NCBI RefSeq assembly: GCF_002531825.1
Contig: NZ_NWSX01000055.1
Span: 1 to 38,817, forward strand
Direction of reading: 5' to 3'
Length of the DNA: 38,817 bases
DNA from: Rhizobium sp. J15
GTDB taxonomy: Bacteria; Pseudomonadota; Alphaproteobacteria; Rhizobiales; Rhizobiaceae
The notes below the pieces were generated by a model. That model was not told the origin of the DNA, did not search any database, and worked only from the letters and a program-made list of their open reading frames with translations. Below, one piece after another: positions 8,390 through 16,486 of this stretch (position 1 is its first letter; every line of letters begins with the position of its first letter). Both the position numbers and the translations under genes were made by a program.

Positions 8390-8420
8390 TCCTGGTCACG
8401 CTCCAATCAGAAATTGAGAA

Positions 8421-8436
8421 GGTACGAGGTCATACC
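8421..8436. promoter_or_regulatory. GGTATGAC-type operator upstream of the FadR-type gene
   Basis: Read on the minus strand the 16-mer is GGTATGACCTCGTACC, with inverted arms GGTA and TACC. It differs by two bases from the site before AKR 3 (GGTATGACCTTATACC). It lies in the 101-bp gap between the regulator start (8389) and the upstream SDR gene end (8491). Confidence 0.6.
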
Positions 8437-8490
8437 GCGTTTTTCGTTTTGCGACAAATGCCTAACGGTCGAGCTGGCCACTTCTCCAGG

Positions 8491-9285
8491 TTATTCGCCG
8501 ATTTGTCCCAGTCGCTTCGAGGCTTTCGGGTCGAATGGGAACATAAGGCCGGCGGCCAAGAAGCCGCCGTCGACGTTCAGTGTGTGCCCCGTGATATACG
8601 CAGCGTCGTCGCTCGCCAAGAACACCGCGGCGTCAGCGATTTCCGACGGCTCGCCGTAGCGGCGTTGCGGAACAAGGCGATGGTAGGCATCACGCGTTTC
8701 GACCGTGTGCATCACCTTGGAGACCTCGGTCAATATCGGGCCTGGTGCGATGTTGTTCACATTGATTCCCGATTCGGCGAGTTCGACCGCCATCACCTTC
8801 GTGAGAAGCTCGACGCCGGCCTTTGAGGCGCCATAAGCCGAGCGCCCGACGCCGCCCTTCTGGCCGGACAAGGATGCGATATTGATGATCCTCCCGTAGC
8901 CCTTGGCGGCCATGATCCGAGCGAAGGCCTGGGCCACGAGGAATGTTCCCGTCAGATTGATCCGGACGACGCGCTCGAATTCCTCCCTTGAGCTTTCGAG
9001 AAACAGCGTGGTGGCGCCCACGCCTGCGTTATTGACGAGAATATCGACTGTGCCGAATCGGCCAACCGATTCCTTGACGATCGTCTCGACGTCTTCGCTG
9101 ACGGAAATGTCGGCGCGGACCGCTAAAGTCCGCTCCCCAAGCCGTTCCGCCGCCTCGTTAGCCACTTCGAGATCGCGATCAACGATCACGACGTTCGCGC
9201 CTTCGCGAACATAGGCTTCAGCGATCGCTAGTCCAATGCCCCGGCCAGCTCCGGTCACCACGGCAGTGCGTCCAGAAAGTCTCAT
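8491..9285 (-). CDS. Short-chain dehydrogenase/reductase (SDR 2)
   Basis: Classical SDR of 264 aa from ATG 9285; GGAGG (9291-9295) lies 5 nt upstream, and an in-frame TTG at 9297 is less likely. Seen: TGAGRGIG (11-18), Asp36 after strand 2 (VVIVDRD, NAD preference), NNAG, Ser138, Tyr151 and Lys155 (YGASK), and the C-terminal YITGHTLNVDGGF typical of 3-oxoacyl-reductase-like SDRs. It is transcribed divergently from the DUF1537 kinase across a region carrying a GGTATGAC-type site, so both are probably induced together. A plausible role is oxidation of the aldonate to the 3-oxo acid that the kinase phosphorylates; substrate unproven. Confidence 0.88.
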   Translation of the reverse strand: MRLSGRTAVVTGAGRGIGLAIAEAYVREGANVVIVDRDLEVANEAAERLGERTLAVRADISVSEDVETIVKESVGRFGTVDILVNNAGVGATTLFLESSREEFERVVRINLTGTFLVAQAFARIMAAKGYGRIINIASLSGQKGGVGRSAYGASKAGVELLTKVMAVELAESGINVNNIAPGPILTEVSKVMHTVETRDAYHRLVPQRRYGEPSEIADAAVFLASDDAAYITGHTLNVDGGFLAAGLMFPFDPKASKRLGQIGE

Positions 9286-9310
9286 CTCGTCCTCCAATTT
9301 TCAAGATATG

Positions 9311-9341
9311 AGGTATAAGGTATAAGGTATGACCTTGACAG
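9311..9341. promoter_or_regulatory. Tandem AGGTATA repeats with GGTATGAC core in divergent promoter
   Basis: Three consecutive 7-bp units (AGGTATA, AGGTATA, AGGTATG) span 9311-9331, followed by ACCTTGACA; the 16-bp core starts at 9326. It lies 26 bp upstream of the SDR 2 start and about 100 bp upstream of the DUF1537 start. The tandem arrangement repeats that found at 982-1002. Three phased units could bind regulator oligomers. Confidence 0.6.
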
Positions 9342-9433
9342 AGTTATGTGCTGCTTCTATGAGTATTGTCAAGAGTGAACCCCGGCTGACGTATGGAGGC
9401 AGATATCCTCGGCCGGGAGATTGGGAGAATCCG

Positions 9434-10786
9434 ATGACATCAGCTGGTAGGCTCAAGGCCGTGTTTTACGGCGACGACTTCACGGGCTCGTCAGAAAATC
9501 TGGCGCAGTTCCATCGGAGTGGCGTGAAGGGCAAGCTGTATCTGGCGCGCCCTTCGGTAGATAAGGCGGTCGCAGATTCTCGGTCCTATGATGTGCTTGG
9601 TTTCGCCGGCACGGCGCGGGCATTGTCAGGAGCCGAGCTCGACGAGGAACTCGACAGCGCCTTCTCGATCATAAGCACCCTCAGCAGTCCGTTTGTTCAG
9701 TACAAGATCTGCTCCACATTCGACTCCTCGCCGACGGTTGGAAGCTTCGGCGCGGTTTTGGCGCGTGCCGAAGTTCACTTCGGCAAAAGAGACGTTCCTG
9801 TCCTTGCGGCAACTCCAGACTTTGGACGCTATACGTGTTTCGGAAATCATTTCGCGCGCTTCGCCGGCGGCGTCGAGCGATTGGATCGCCATCCAAGCAT
9901 GTCGCGCCATCCGAGAACGCCGATGCATGAGGCAGATCTTCGCATGCATCTTGCGACGCAGACGACGAAGGAATTTGACAATGTGGCGCTTCCGACGGTT
10001 CGGAACCGCTCTGCGATGGAGGAGCGCGTATCTGCATCTTTCCAGGGCGGGGCAGGGGTCATTTTCGACGGCCTCGAGAACGCGGATATCGCCGCGATCG
10101 TTGATCTGCTTTGGACGCGATCCCTGAAGCAACCAATCTTCGCGCTCGCGGCCCAAGGCCTTGCACAACAGCTCGGAATTCTCTGGGCGCGCCTCGGATT
10201 GCTGTCTCCTACCAAGACCGTAAAGACGGAAATCACTCGGGTGGAAAATCTGCTGGTGCTTTCCGGCAGCTGCGCTCTCCAGACCGGTCGCCAGATCGCC
10301 GCGGCGGAAGCTGCTGGATGGAAGCTGGTCCACTTGGATGTCTCCAAAATCGAGTCTGACGAGCATGCTGCGGTAGTTGCACGGGATGCTGCACTGAAGG
10401 CGATCGAAGGCCTCGATCGCGGTCGGCCCACAATCATTTACACGGCCCGAGGAGAGTCCGGCCGCGTCGCCGGCGGCGATGTCCCTGCGGAACGCTTGGG
10501 AGCCATCTACTGCGAGATCGCGCGCGCGGTGCGTCGCGTCATTTCCTTGCCGCGCATCGTGTTTTCCGGCGGCGACAGTTCGAGCTACGCGGTACGGACG
10601 ATTGGCGCAGAGGCGCTTGAGATCGCAGTTTTCGACGAGGTTCAGAATTGCCACGTCTGCCGTCTGGACGCACCGGGCGACGCCGATATCGATGGCCTCG
10701 AAGTCATGCTGAAGGGCGGACAGGTTGGTGCCGATGACTTCTTCCTGCGTGCCAAGGCTGGCACCGCGGGATCAGTGGCGGCTTAA
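9434..10786 (+). CDS. DUF1537 four-carbon/sugar-acid kinase (OtnK/OiaK-type)
   Basis: ATP-dependent kinase of the DUF1537 family, whose characterised members phosphorylate threonate, erythronate, 3-oxo-tetronates and 3-oxo-isoapionate. About 450 aa. The N-terminal sugar-binding domain opens with FYGDDFTGSSENLAQF; the usual form is GDDFTGSTD, so two positions differ. The C-terminal nucleotide domain shows IVFSGGDSSSYAVRTIGAEA and ends LKGGQVGADDFF, as in the family. I chose ATG 9434 because GGGAG (9423-9427) is 6 nt upstream and it leaves the standard N-terminus; the frame extends back to 9329. The BKACE gene follows after 10 nt. With an RLP and tetrulose-phosphate isomerases nearby, phosphorylation of a 3-oxo sugar acid is the most economical role (inference). 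Confidence 0.87.
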   Translation: MTSAGRLKAVFYGDDFTGSSENLAQFHRSGVKGKLYLARPSVDKAVADSRSYDVLGFAGTARALSGAELDEELDSAFSIISTLSSPFVQYKICSTFDSSPTVGSFGAVLARAEVHFGKRDVPVLAATPDFGRYTCFGNHFARFAGGVERLDRHPSMSRHPRTPMHEADLRMHLATQTTKEFDNVALPTVRNRSAMEERVSASFQGGAGVIFDGLENADIAAIVDLLWTRSLKQPIFALAAQGLAQQLGILWARLGLLSPTKTVKTEITRVENLLVLSGSCALQTGRQIAAAEAAGWKLVHLDVSKIESDEHAAVVARDAALKAIEGLDRGRPTIIYTARGESGRVAGGDVPAERLGAIYCEIARAVRRVISLPRIVFSGGDSSSYAVRTIGAEALEIAVFDEVQNCHVCRLDAPGDADIDGLEVMLKGGQVGADDFFLRAKAGTAGSVAA

Positions 10787-10796
10787 GGACGAGACG

Positions 10797-11684
10797 ATGC
10801 AAAAGAAGATCATCCTCGAAGCAAGGGTCAACGAGTACGCGCCGCGTACCTCCAACCCAAATATACCGTACACCGCCGACGAGATCGTCGCCGCCGCCGT
10901 TGCGGCACGGAAAGCGGGAGCGGCGATCTTGCATTATCACGCAAGAACTCCCGACGGGGGTGCCACGAACACTGTCGAAGCGAATGCTGAAATCATTCGC
11001 AAAGTCAGGGGGGCCACCGACCTGCTCATCCTGCCAACGCTTGGCTTCATCTCGAATGACTCCGACGCCAAGAAGCGCATTGACACGGTCGCAACGCTGG
11101 CATTGGATCCTGCCACAAGGCCCGATATCGCTCCGATCGATACTGGATCGGCCAATCTCGAGCTGTGGAATGCCGAGACGAGCACGTTCGAAAACCCCGA
11201 GCGGTTGTATCTCAACACCACGGAAAGTCTCGCGCATTACGCGCGTACCTTGGCCGAAAGGGGCGTAAAGCCGAAGCTGGTCTCGTGGTCTGTCGGATTC
11301 ACGCGCCGCGCGATCGCTCTGATGGATGCTGGTCTCGTGAGCGGGCCTGCTTACTTTCTCCTCCATCTGACAGGAGGGCGATACATCACCGGCCACCCGC
11401 CGACCGAGGCTGGTCTGATGGCCCATCTCGCCTTCCTTCCGGACGACAGACCGATCGAATGGACGGTTAATTGCCTGGGCGGCAATCTACTCGACATCGC
11501 TCCTGCGATTTGCCGGTTGGGCGGCCATATGGCGATCGGCATCGGTGACTATCCCTATCGTGAGTTCGGCACGCCCACGAACGCGGATATTATATCGCGT
11601 GCCGTAGAGATCGCCCAGAAAGTCGGACGCGAGCCTGCCACACCGGCTGAGGCACGCGCAATCCTGGGACTGGTGAGCAACTAA
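10797..11684 (+). CDS. BKACE (DUF849) beta-keto acid cleavage-like enzyme
   Basis: TIM-barrel protein of 295 aa. Characterised BKACE enzymes are zinc-dependent and transfer an acyl unit from a beta-keto acid to acetyl-CoA, giving acetoacetate and a new CoA ester. Seen: ILEARVNEYAPR near the N-terminus, the zinc-binding His-x-His in AILHYHARTPDG, LPTLGF, and the late motif GGHMAIGIGDYPY. In the enzyme Kce that late motif reads VRVGLED and supplies a Glu zinc ligand and an Arg; here these appear as Gly and Ala, with the Asp kept (alignment by eye). The start at ATG 10797 has AAGGA 7 nt before it. A beta-keto acid enzyme next to a sugar-acid kinase suggests a 3-oxo-acid intermediate. The changed motif leaves open whether the reaction is cleavage, decarboxylation or something else. 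Confidence 0.82.
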   Translation: MQKKIILEARVNEYAPRTSNPNIPYTADEIVAAAVAARKAGAAILHYHARTPDGGATNTVEANAEIIRKVRGATDLLILPTLGFISNDSDAKKRIDTVATLALDPATRPDIAPIDTGSANLELWNAETSTFENPERLYLNTTESLAHYARTLAERGVKPKLVSWSVGFTRRAIALMDAGLVSGPAYFLLHLTGGRYITGHPPTEAGLMAHLAFLPDDRPIEWTVNCLGGNLLDIAPAICRLGGHMAIGIGDYPYREFGTPTNADIISRAVEIAQKVGREPATPAEARAILGLVSN

Positions 11685-11737
11685 AAACCAGTGCGACATG
11701 CCACAAGCATGCATGCGCCGAAGTTTTCGATTTCATG

Positions 11738-11754
11738 AGGTATGACGTCATATC
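11738..11754. promoter_or_regulatory. GGTATGAC-type operator abutting the ABC ATPase start
   Basis: GGTATGACGTCATATC (11739-11754) is palindromic except at one base pair (perfect core ATGACGTCAT). It ends directly before the ATG at 11755, a position where a bound repressor would block both transcription and access to the start. Confidence 0.6.
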
Positions 11755-13287
11755 ATGGTCAAGGCAACTGAGAAGATCGAAGTCCAGACAACCGCGCAAT
11801 CTGCGCCAGAGCGCGTGCTTCTCCGGGCTGAGGGCGTCCAAAAGTCGTTCAACGGTGTTCCGGCGCTCGTCGATGGCCGGCTGATCCTGAAGGCCGGCAC
11901 AGTTCACGCTTTGTGTGGTGGCAATGGCGCCGGCAAGTCGACCTTTCTGAACATTACGATGGGACTGCTCCGCCGCGATGGCGGTACAGTTGAGATCGAT
12001 GGCGAACAAGTCGACTTCAAAAGCGCCGCTGACGCTTTGCGTCACGGCATCGCGATCATCACTCAAGAGCTTTCCCCGGTCCCCGAGATGACCGTCGCTG
12101 AGAATCTTTATCTTGGTCGTGAACCGAAACGGCTCGGAGTGCTTGTCGATTTCAGTCAGATGCGCAGGGACGCCCAAGCATTCCTCGACGAGCTCGGCTT
12201 CGAAGTCGACGCTACGAGGAAGATGGGGGAATTGAGCCTTGCCCAGATTCAGCTGGTCGAAATCGCGAAGGCTCTCAGCTATCGGGCACATATCGTCATC
12301 ATGGACGAGCCGACATCGGCTATCGGCGAACACGAAGTCCATGTCTTGTTCAATGCGCTCCGCAAAATCACCGCGCGCGGTTCCGCAATTATCTACGTGT
12401 CTCACAAACTCACTGAAATCTTTGAGATCGCGGATGAGTATACGGTGTTCCGCGACGGCCGTTTCATCGAGACCGGAAACATCAAGGATATCGACCGCCG
12501 TCATCTTGTGACACAGATCGTGGGGCGTGAGGTCAAGCTGGTCGAGAAGGGCAAGCCTCTCGAAGACGCACCAATCCTGCTTTCGGTCTCGAACTTGGCG
12601 CGAGGGTCTCATTTCCGGGACATCTCGTTGGAGGTGGCGTCGGGCGAAGTGGTCGGCATCTACGGGCTGCTCGGGTCCGGACGAACCGAATTCCTCGAGA
12701 CAATATTCGGCCTGCATTCGCCGACAGGAGGCGAGGTTGTCTTCAACGGCGGCAAGGTCAAGCCAGGCAGCCCTAAAGACGCGATCCAGCGTGGCATGGC
12801 AATGGTAACCGAGGACCGCAAGGACAGCGGTCTCGTGCTGTCGGCATCGATTGCCCATAACATTACGCTTTCCTCGCTCGCCCTGATGGCCATCAGCGGT
12901 TTCATCCGCGGGGACAAAGAGCGCAGTGCAGTCCAAGACATGATCGTCTCACAGAGGATCAAGTCGGCGTCGCCGGATGTTGCCGTTGAAACCCTGTCAG
13001 GCGGCAATCAGCAAAAAGTCGTGCTGGCCCGATGCCTTTTGACAAATCCGAAGCTGCTCATTTGCGACGAACCGACGCGCGGCATCGACGAAGGTTCGAA
13101 GCAGGAGATCTACGCGTTTCTGCGGGACTTCGCGGCAAAGGGTAACGGCGTCCTGGTGGTTTCCTCGGAGGCGCCGGAGATCATGCAGCTCAGTGACAGG
13201 ATCGCGATCTTCAAACAGGGGCAGCTCGTCAACGTAATCGACGGTGCCGAGGCATCACAACAGACGCTCATGGATTTGGCGAGCTGA
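11755..13287 (+). CDS. Sugar ABC transporter ATP-binding protein (RbsA/XylG type)
   Basis: Double-ATPase subunit of a CUT2 (ribose/xylose-type) importer, 510 aa, with two tandem cassettes. Cassette 1 has Walker A GGNGAGKST, a degenerate signature LSLAQIQLVEIAKAL and Walker B IVIMDEPTSA. Cassette 2 has the atypical P-loop GLLGSGRTE, signature LSGGNQQKVVLARCL and Walker B LLICDEPTRGID. Such asymmetry is normal for this family. It is followed by the permease after 37 nt and then by the binding protein. The order ATPase-permease-binding protein, rather than binding protein first, is slightly unusual. The likely cargo is the monosaccharide or aldonate degraded by the surrounding enzymes (inference). 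Confidence 0.95.
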   Translation: MVKATEKIEVQTTAQSAPERVLLRAEGVQKSFNGVPALVDGRLILKAGTVHALCGGNGAGKSTFLNITMGLLRRDGGTVEIDGEQVDFKSAADALRHGIAIITQELSPVPEMTVAENLYLGREPKRLGVLVDFSQMRRDAQAFLDELGFEVDATRKMGELSLAQIQLVEIAKALSYRAHIVIMDEPTSAIGEHEVHVLFNALRKITARGSAIIYVSHKLTEIFEIADEYTVFRDGRFIETGNIKDIDRRHLVTQIVGREVKLVEKGKPLEDAPILLSVSNLARGSHFRDISLEVASGEVVGIYGLLGSGRTEFLETIFGLHSPTGGEVVFNGGKVKPGSPKDAIQRGMAMVTEDRKDSGLVLSASIAHNITLSSLALMAISGFIRGDKERSAVQDMIVSQRIKSASPDVAVETLSGGNQQKVVLARCLLTNPKLLICDEPTRGIDEGSKQEIYAFLRDFAAKGNGVLVVSSEAPEIMQLSDRIAIFKQGQLVNVIDGAEASQQTLMDLAS

Positions 13288-13324
13288 TCGACAGCCCCAA
13301 TCCGCCAATGGGAGGATTTGCAAA

Positions 13325-14287
13325 ATGAGTACAATCGCTGTGGAAAAATCGGGAAGCTTCCGTGCCGGCGAGATTATGAGGCAATTCAGCATCGTCTTGG
13401 TGTTCTTGCTGATCGTCGCGTTCTTTTCGGTTGCCAGCCCTTATTTCATGACGTGGCCCAACTGGCTCAATCTGGTCCGACAGTCGTCGATCAACGGTAT
13501 TCTGGCGATCGGCGTCACCTTCGTGATTTTGACCAAGGGTATTGACCTGTCCGTCGGCTCGGTGATGGCCATCGCCGGCATGATCGCGGCCAGCCTGGTG
13601 ACCGAAACAAACGAGCACTTTGTCCTGATCGGCATCTTGGCCGGCCTTGCAGTCGGTGCAGGCCTTGGCCTCGTGAACGGCGTCCTCGTGGCCGCGATCA
13701 AGGTGCCGCCGTTCGTGGTGACACTTGGAATGCTGAGCGTGGCGCGCGGTCTGACCTTGATCTTTTCTCAGGGAAGCCCGATCCCCAATCTTTCCGACGC
13801 GTACAAGTGGATCGGCTCCGGCCAGGTCATGTACATCCCCGTCCCGATTATCATCCTGTTTCTCGTATTCGGCATCGGCTGGGTCGTTCTGAATTACACG
13901 ACTTTCGGGCGCTACGTCTATGCTGTCGGCGGCAACGAGAAGGCGGCGCGCACGAGCGGTATTTCGACAAAGATGATCGTCGGCGCCACCTACGTCATCT
14001 CCGGTCTCCTTGCCGGCATGGCGGGGCTTGTGTTGACCGCGCGGACAACCGCGGCGCTGCCACAGGCGGGCATCGGTTACGAGCTCGATGCGATCGCCGC
14101 CGTTGTCATCGGTGGGACCAGCCTCGCTGGCGGTCGCGGCTCCTTGCTGGGCACTCTAATCGGCGCGCTGATCATTGGCACCATCAACAACGGCATGGAC
14201 CTGATGGGTGTGTCTTCCTACTACCAGCAGGTGCTCAAGGGCACCATCATCGTGGTCGCGGTCATCGCCGACCAGATCCGTAAATAG
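13325..14287 (+). CDS. Sugar ABC transporter permease (RbsC type)
   Basis: Inner-membrane permease of the CUT2 family, 320 aa with many hydrophobic helices. Family landmarks: FVILTKGIDLSVGSVMAIAG, GLVNGVLVAAIKVPPFVVTL, YAVGGNEKAARTSGI and AVVIGGTSLAGGRGSLLGT. The start at ATG 13325 follows GGGAGGATTTGCAAA. One gene presumably makes the homodimeric channel that pairs with the double ATPase upstream. A GC-rich hairpin (14304-14320) separates it from the binding-protein gene. Confidence 0.95.
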   Translation: MSTIAVEKSGSFRAGEIMRQFSIVLVFLLIVAFFSVASPYFMTWPNWLNLVRQSSINGILAIGVTFVILTKGIDLSVGSVMAIAGMIAASLVTETNEHFVLIGILAGLAVGAGLGLVNGVLVAAIKVPPFVVTLGMLSVARGLTLIFSQGSPIPNLSDAYKWIGSGQVMYIPVPIIILFLVFGIGWVVLNYTTFGRYVYAVGGNEKAARTSGISTKMIVGATYVISGLLAGMAGLVLTARTTAALPQAGIGYELDAIAAVVIGGTSLAGGRGSLLGTLIGALIIGTINNGMDLMGVSSYYQQVLKGTIIVVAVIADQIRK

Positions 14288-14303
14288 CGAATTTCGGAAT
14301 TGC

Positions 14304-14320
14304 CGCCGACGTCGTCGGCG
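14304..14320 (+). promoter_or_regulatory. Hairpin between permease and binding-protein genes
   Basis: CGCCGAC (14304-14310) pairs with GTCGGCG (14314-14320) over a 3-nt loop. No T run follows, so it is unlikely to be a full terminator. Intercistronic hairpins of this kind can stabilise the downstream binding-protein message. Role inferred. Confidence 0.35.
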
Positions 14321-14378
14321 ACAATGCCCGGTTATGCAAGACGTGGTCGGGCAGTTTTCACCAGAGGAGATCAAGAAA

Positions 14379-15377
14379 ATGCAGATGTTCAGGAGGAACC
14401 TGCTCAAGGCAGGTGCGGGACTGGCGATCGTCGCGGCGACACTGACGGGACCCAAGTTGGCGTTCGCGGAAGACAAGATCCGTATTGCGGCTATGTCGTT
14501 CGGCGAGTCCGGCGAATACATGAAGGCCTGGTCGACCGAAATCAAGAACCATCCGGCCGTTAAGTCGGGCCAGGTCGAGATCACCGTCTTCGATGGCAAG
14601 TACGACCCGCTGACACAGGCGAACCAGATCGACACCGCGATCACCCAGCAGTTCAACGCGATCATTATGTCACCGTTCGACCTGGAGGCCTCGGTGCCGC
14701 CGATCGACAAGGCCGCCGAAGCAAAGATCCCGCTGATCGTGTCGGCGCTCAAGACCAAGTCGACGAACTACACTGCCTCCATCATCGTCAACGACACCGA
14801 AGGCGGCCGCATCATCGCTGAGGAACTTGGCAAGCGCCTTCCGAACGGCGGCAACGTCGTCCTCATGGAAGGTCCGATCGGCCAGTCGGCCCAGATCGAA
14901 CGGCGCGCCGGCATCGACGCCGGTCTCGCCAAGTTCCCCAATCTGAAGCTCATCGAGAACAAGACGGGCAACTGGAGCCGCGCCGAGGGTCAGGCTCTGA
15001 TGGAGAACTGGTTGCTCGCCCATCCTGGTCAGATCAACGGCGTTCTCGCTGAGAACGACGAGATGGCACTCGGCGCGATCGAGGCGATGAAGAGCGCCGG
15101 CATCGACCTCAAGACCGTTCCGGTCCTGTCGATCGATGGCATTCCGGATGCCAAGCGTGCCGTGAAGAAGGGTGAGCTGGCGGTGTCCCTCTACAAATAC
15201 GCCCGCGCCGAAGGCCAGGGTGCCGTCGATCTTGCGCTGCACGCAATCAAGGGCGACGACTACAAGCCGCAGGCCGAAATCTGGGGCTCGCTGATGGAAT
15301 GGAAGGACGGCAAGGACAAGGACTACGTCGTTCCGTGGCTCATCCTCGACGCCACCAACGTCGATAAATACATGTAA
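14379..15377 (+). CDS. Periplasmic sugar-binding protein of ABC transporter (RbsB type)
   Basis: Substrate-binding protein of the peripla_BP_4 type, 332 aa. It starts at ATG 14379 with AGAGGAGA upstream. The first 30 residues form an export signal: FRRNLLKAGAGLAIVAATL ending PKLAFA|ED. The paired arginines and RRNLLK make Tat export possible, although Sec is also credible. The mature part shows family patterns, including a D/N-rich strand TVFDGKYDPLTQANQIDTAI, IVNDTEGGRIIAEEL, and NDEMALGAIEAMKSAGI, and a C-terminal VPVLSIDGIPDAKRAVKKGE. It completes the importer with the two upstream genes and presumably sets its specificity; the ligand cannot be read from sequence. Confidence 0.93.
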   Translation: MQMFRRNLLKAGAGLAIVAATLTGPKLAFAEDKIRIAAMSFGESGEYMKAWSTEIKNHPAVKSGQVEITVFDGKYDPLTQANQIDTAITQQFNAIIMSPFDLEASVPPIDKAAEAKIPLIVSALKTKSTNYTASIIVNDTEGGRIIAEELGKRLPNGGNVVLMEGPIGQSAQIERRAGIDAGLAKFPNLKLIENKTGNWSRAEGQALMENWLLAHPGQINGVLAENDEMALGAIEAMKSAGIDLKTVPVLSIDGIPDAKRAVKKGELAVSLYKYARAEGQGAVDLALHAIKGDDYKPQAEIWGSLMEWKDGKDKDYVVPWLILDATNVDKYM

Positions 15378-15390
15378 ATCAAGGAACTGA

Positions 15391-15416
15391 GGCGGGCGGC
15401 TTACGGGCCGTCCGCC
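15391..15416 (+). terminator. GC-rich hairpin after the binding-protein gene
   Basis: GGCGGGCGGC (15391-15400) pairs with GCCGTCCGCC (15407-15416) with one mismatch and a 6-nt loop, 13 bp after the transporter stop. There is no T tract downstream, and the next gene starts at 15447. Partial termination or mRNA protection is plausible. Confidence 0.4.
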
Positions 15417-15446
15417 AAGCATTACGGCAATAAGGAACGATCAGCA

Positions 15447-16481
15447 ATGCTGCAGAGAACACTTGGAAAAACCGAAGTAACGCTCACCTCCCTGGGACTG
15501 GGTACCTCGCCCCTCGGTGGCTGCAATGTTGACGTGAGCTTTCAGGCCTTCGAAGCGGTCGTGCTCAAAGCGTATGAGCTCGGCGTTCGCTATTTCGACA
15601 CCGCACCACTCTACGGTCTCGGAAAATCCGAGCATTCTCTCGGTCATATTCTCAGGAATCACGATCTCGTCGGAAAGGTTGTTGTCAGCACCAAGGCAGG
15701 CCGGATTCTCAAGCCGGAAAGCCGGGCCAAGCGCGCGGAGAGCCTCTACGGGATCGACTGGGTGAAGGCGCTGCCGTTCGTCGATGAATACGACTATTCC
15801 TACGACGGCATCATGCGCGCATTCGAAGATAGCCAGCAGCGGCTGGGCATGGACCACGTTGACATCCTGTACCTCCACGACGTGAGCGGCGAATGGCACC
15901 GCGAGGCGTATGACACCCATCTGTCGGCGCTGAGATCGAGCGGTTACAAGGCTTGTGACGAACTGCGGCGGACGGGCTCGGTTAAAGCGATCGGTCTCGG
16001 GGTCAATGAAATGGCGTCGGTTCTGCAAGTGGCGGAAGAGTTCGATCTCGATTGCTCGATGGTAGCGGGACGATACACCCTCCTCAATCACGGCGCGCTC
16101 GACCACTTCTATCCGGAAATGCAGCGCCGCGGGATTGGTATCATCGCCGCTGGAATCTACAACTCGGGCATTCTGGCCGAAGGAAGCAAGTCACAGACCA
16201 CCACTCGCACCTACGATTGCCAGCCCGCGCCTGAGGCCATAGTGCGTAAGGTCGAAGCGCTGGAAGTTGTCTGCGAACGCCATGGCGTCTCCCTTCCAAC
16301 CGCGGCAACACAATTCGTCTATGCGCATCCTGCTGTGACTGCGGTCGTGCAAGGCGCGCTGACGCCGGAACACGTGACGGCAAACGTCGCAGCGATCTCA
16401 ACCCCAATTCCAGTCGCCTTCTGGGACGATTTGAAGTCGTCCGGCCTCATTCCCGCGGCCGCACCAGTACCGAGCACGTGA
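15447..16481 (+). CDS. Aldo/keto reductase, aldose 1-dehydrogenase-like (AKR 1)
   Basis: NAD(P)-dependent TIM-barrel oxidoreductase, 344 aa. The catalytic tetrad is visible as Asp51 and Tyr56 (FDTAPLYGLGKSEH), Lys83 (VVSTKAGR) and His144 (LYLHDVS). The insert EDSQQRLGMDHVDILYLHDV and overall length resemble the D-threo-aldose 1-dehydrogenase/L-fucose dehydrogenase/pyridoxal dehydrogenase group, whose sugar-active members oxidise the anomeric carbon to a lactone. The stop overlaps the GTG alternative start of the RLP, implying coupled translation. It is a clear paralogue of the protein at 20166-21209. Most likely it performs the first oxidation of the imported sugar (inference). Confidence 0.88.
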   Translation: MLQRTLGKTEVTLTSLGLGTSPLGGCNVDVSFQAFEAVVLKAYELGVRYFDTAPLYGLGKSEHSLGHILRNHDLVGKVVVSTKAGRILKPESRAKRAESLYGIDWVKALPFVDEYDYSYDGIMRAFEDSQQRLGMDHVDILYLHDVSGEWHREAYDTHLSALRSSGYKACDELRRTGSVKAIGLGVNEMASVLQVAEEFDLDCSMVAGRYTLLNHGALDHFYPEMQRRGIGIIAAGIYNSGILAEGSKSQTTTRTYDCQPAPEAIVRKVEALEVVCERHGVSLPTAATQFVYAHPAVTAVVQGALTPEHVTANVAAISTPIPVAFWDDLKSSGLIPAAAPVPST

Positions 16482-16486
16482 CTCCA

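Noticed and set aside
9311..9331. Three tandem AGGTATA repeats as a CRISPR or plasmid iteron array
   Set aside because: Only three 7-bp units occur, with no spacers and no replication gene nearby. The same core sits before other operons, which fits an operator.
11590..12936. 448-codon minus-strand frame opposite the ABC ATPase
   Set aside because: It mirrors a well-supported double-ATPase gene, and its translation has no domain resemblance. It is a GC-rich shadow frame.
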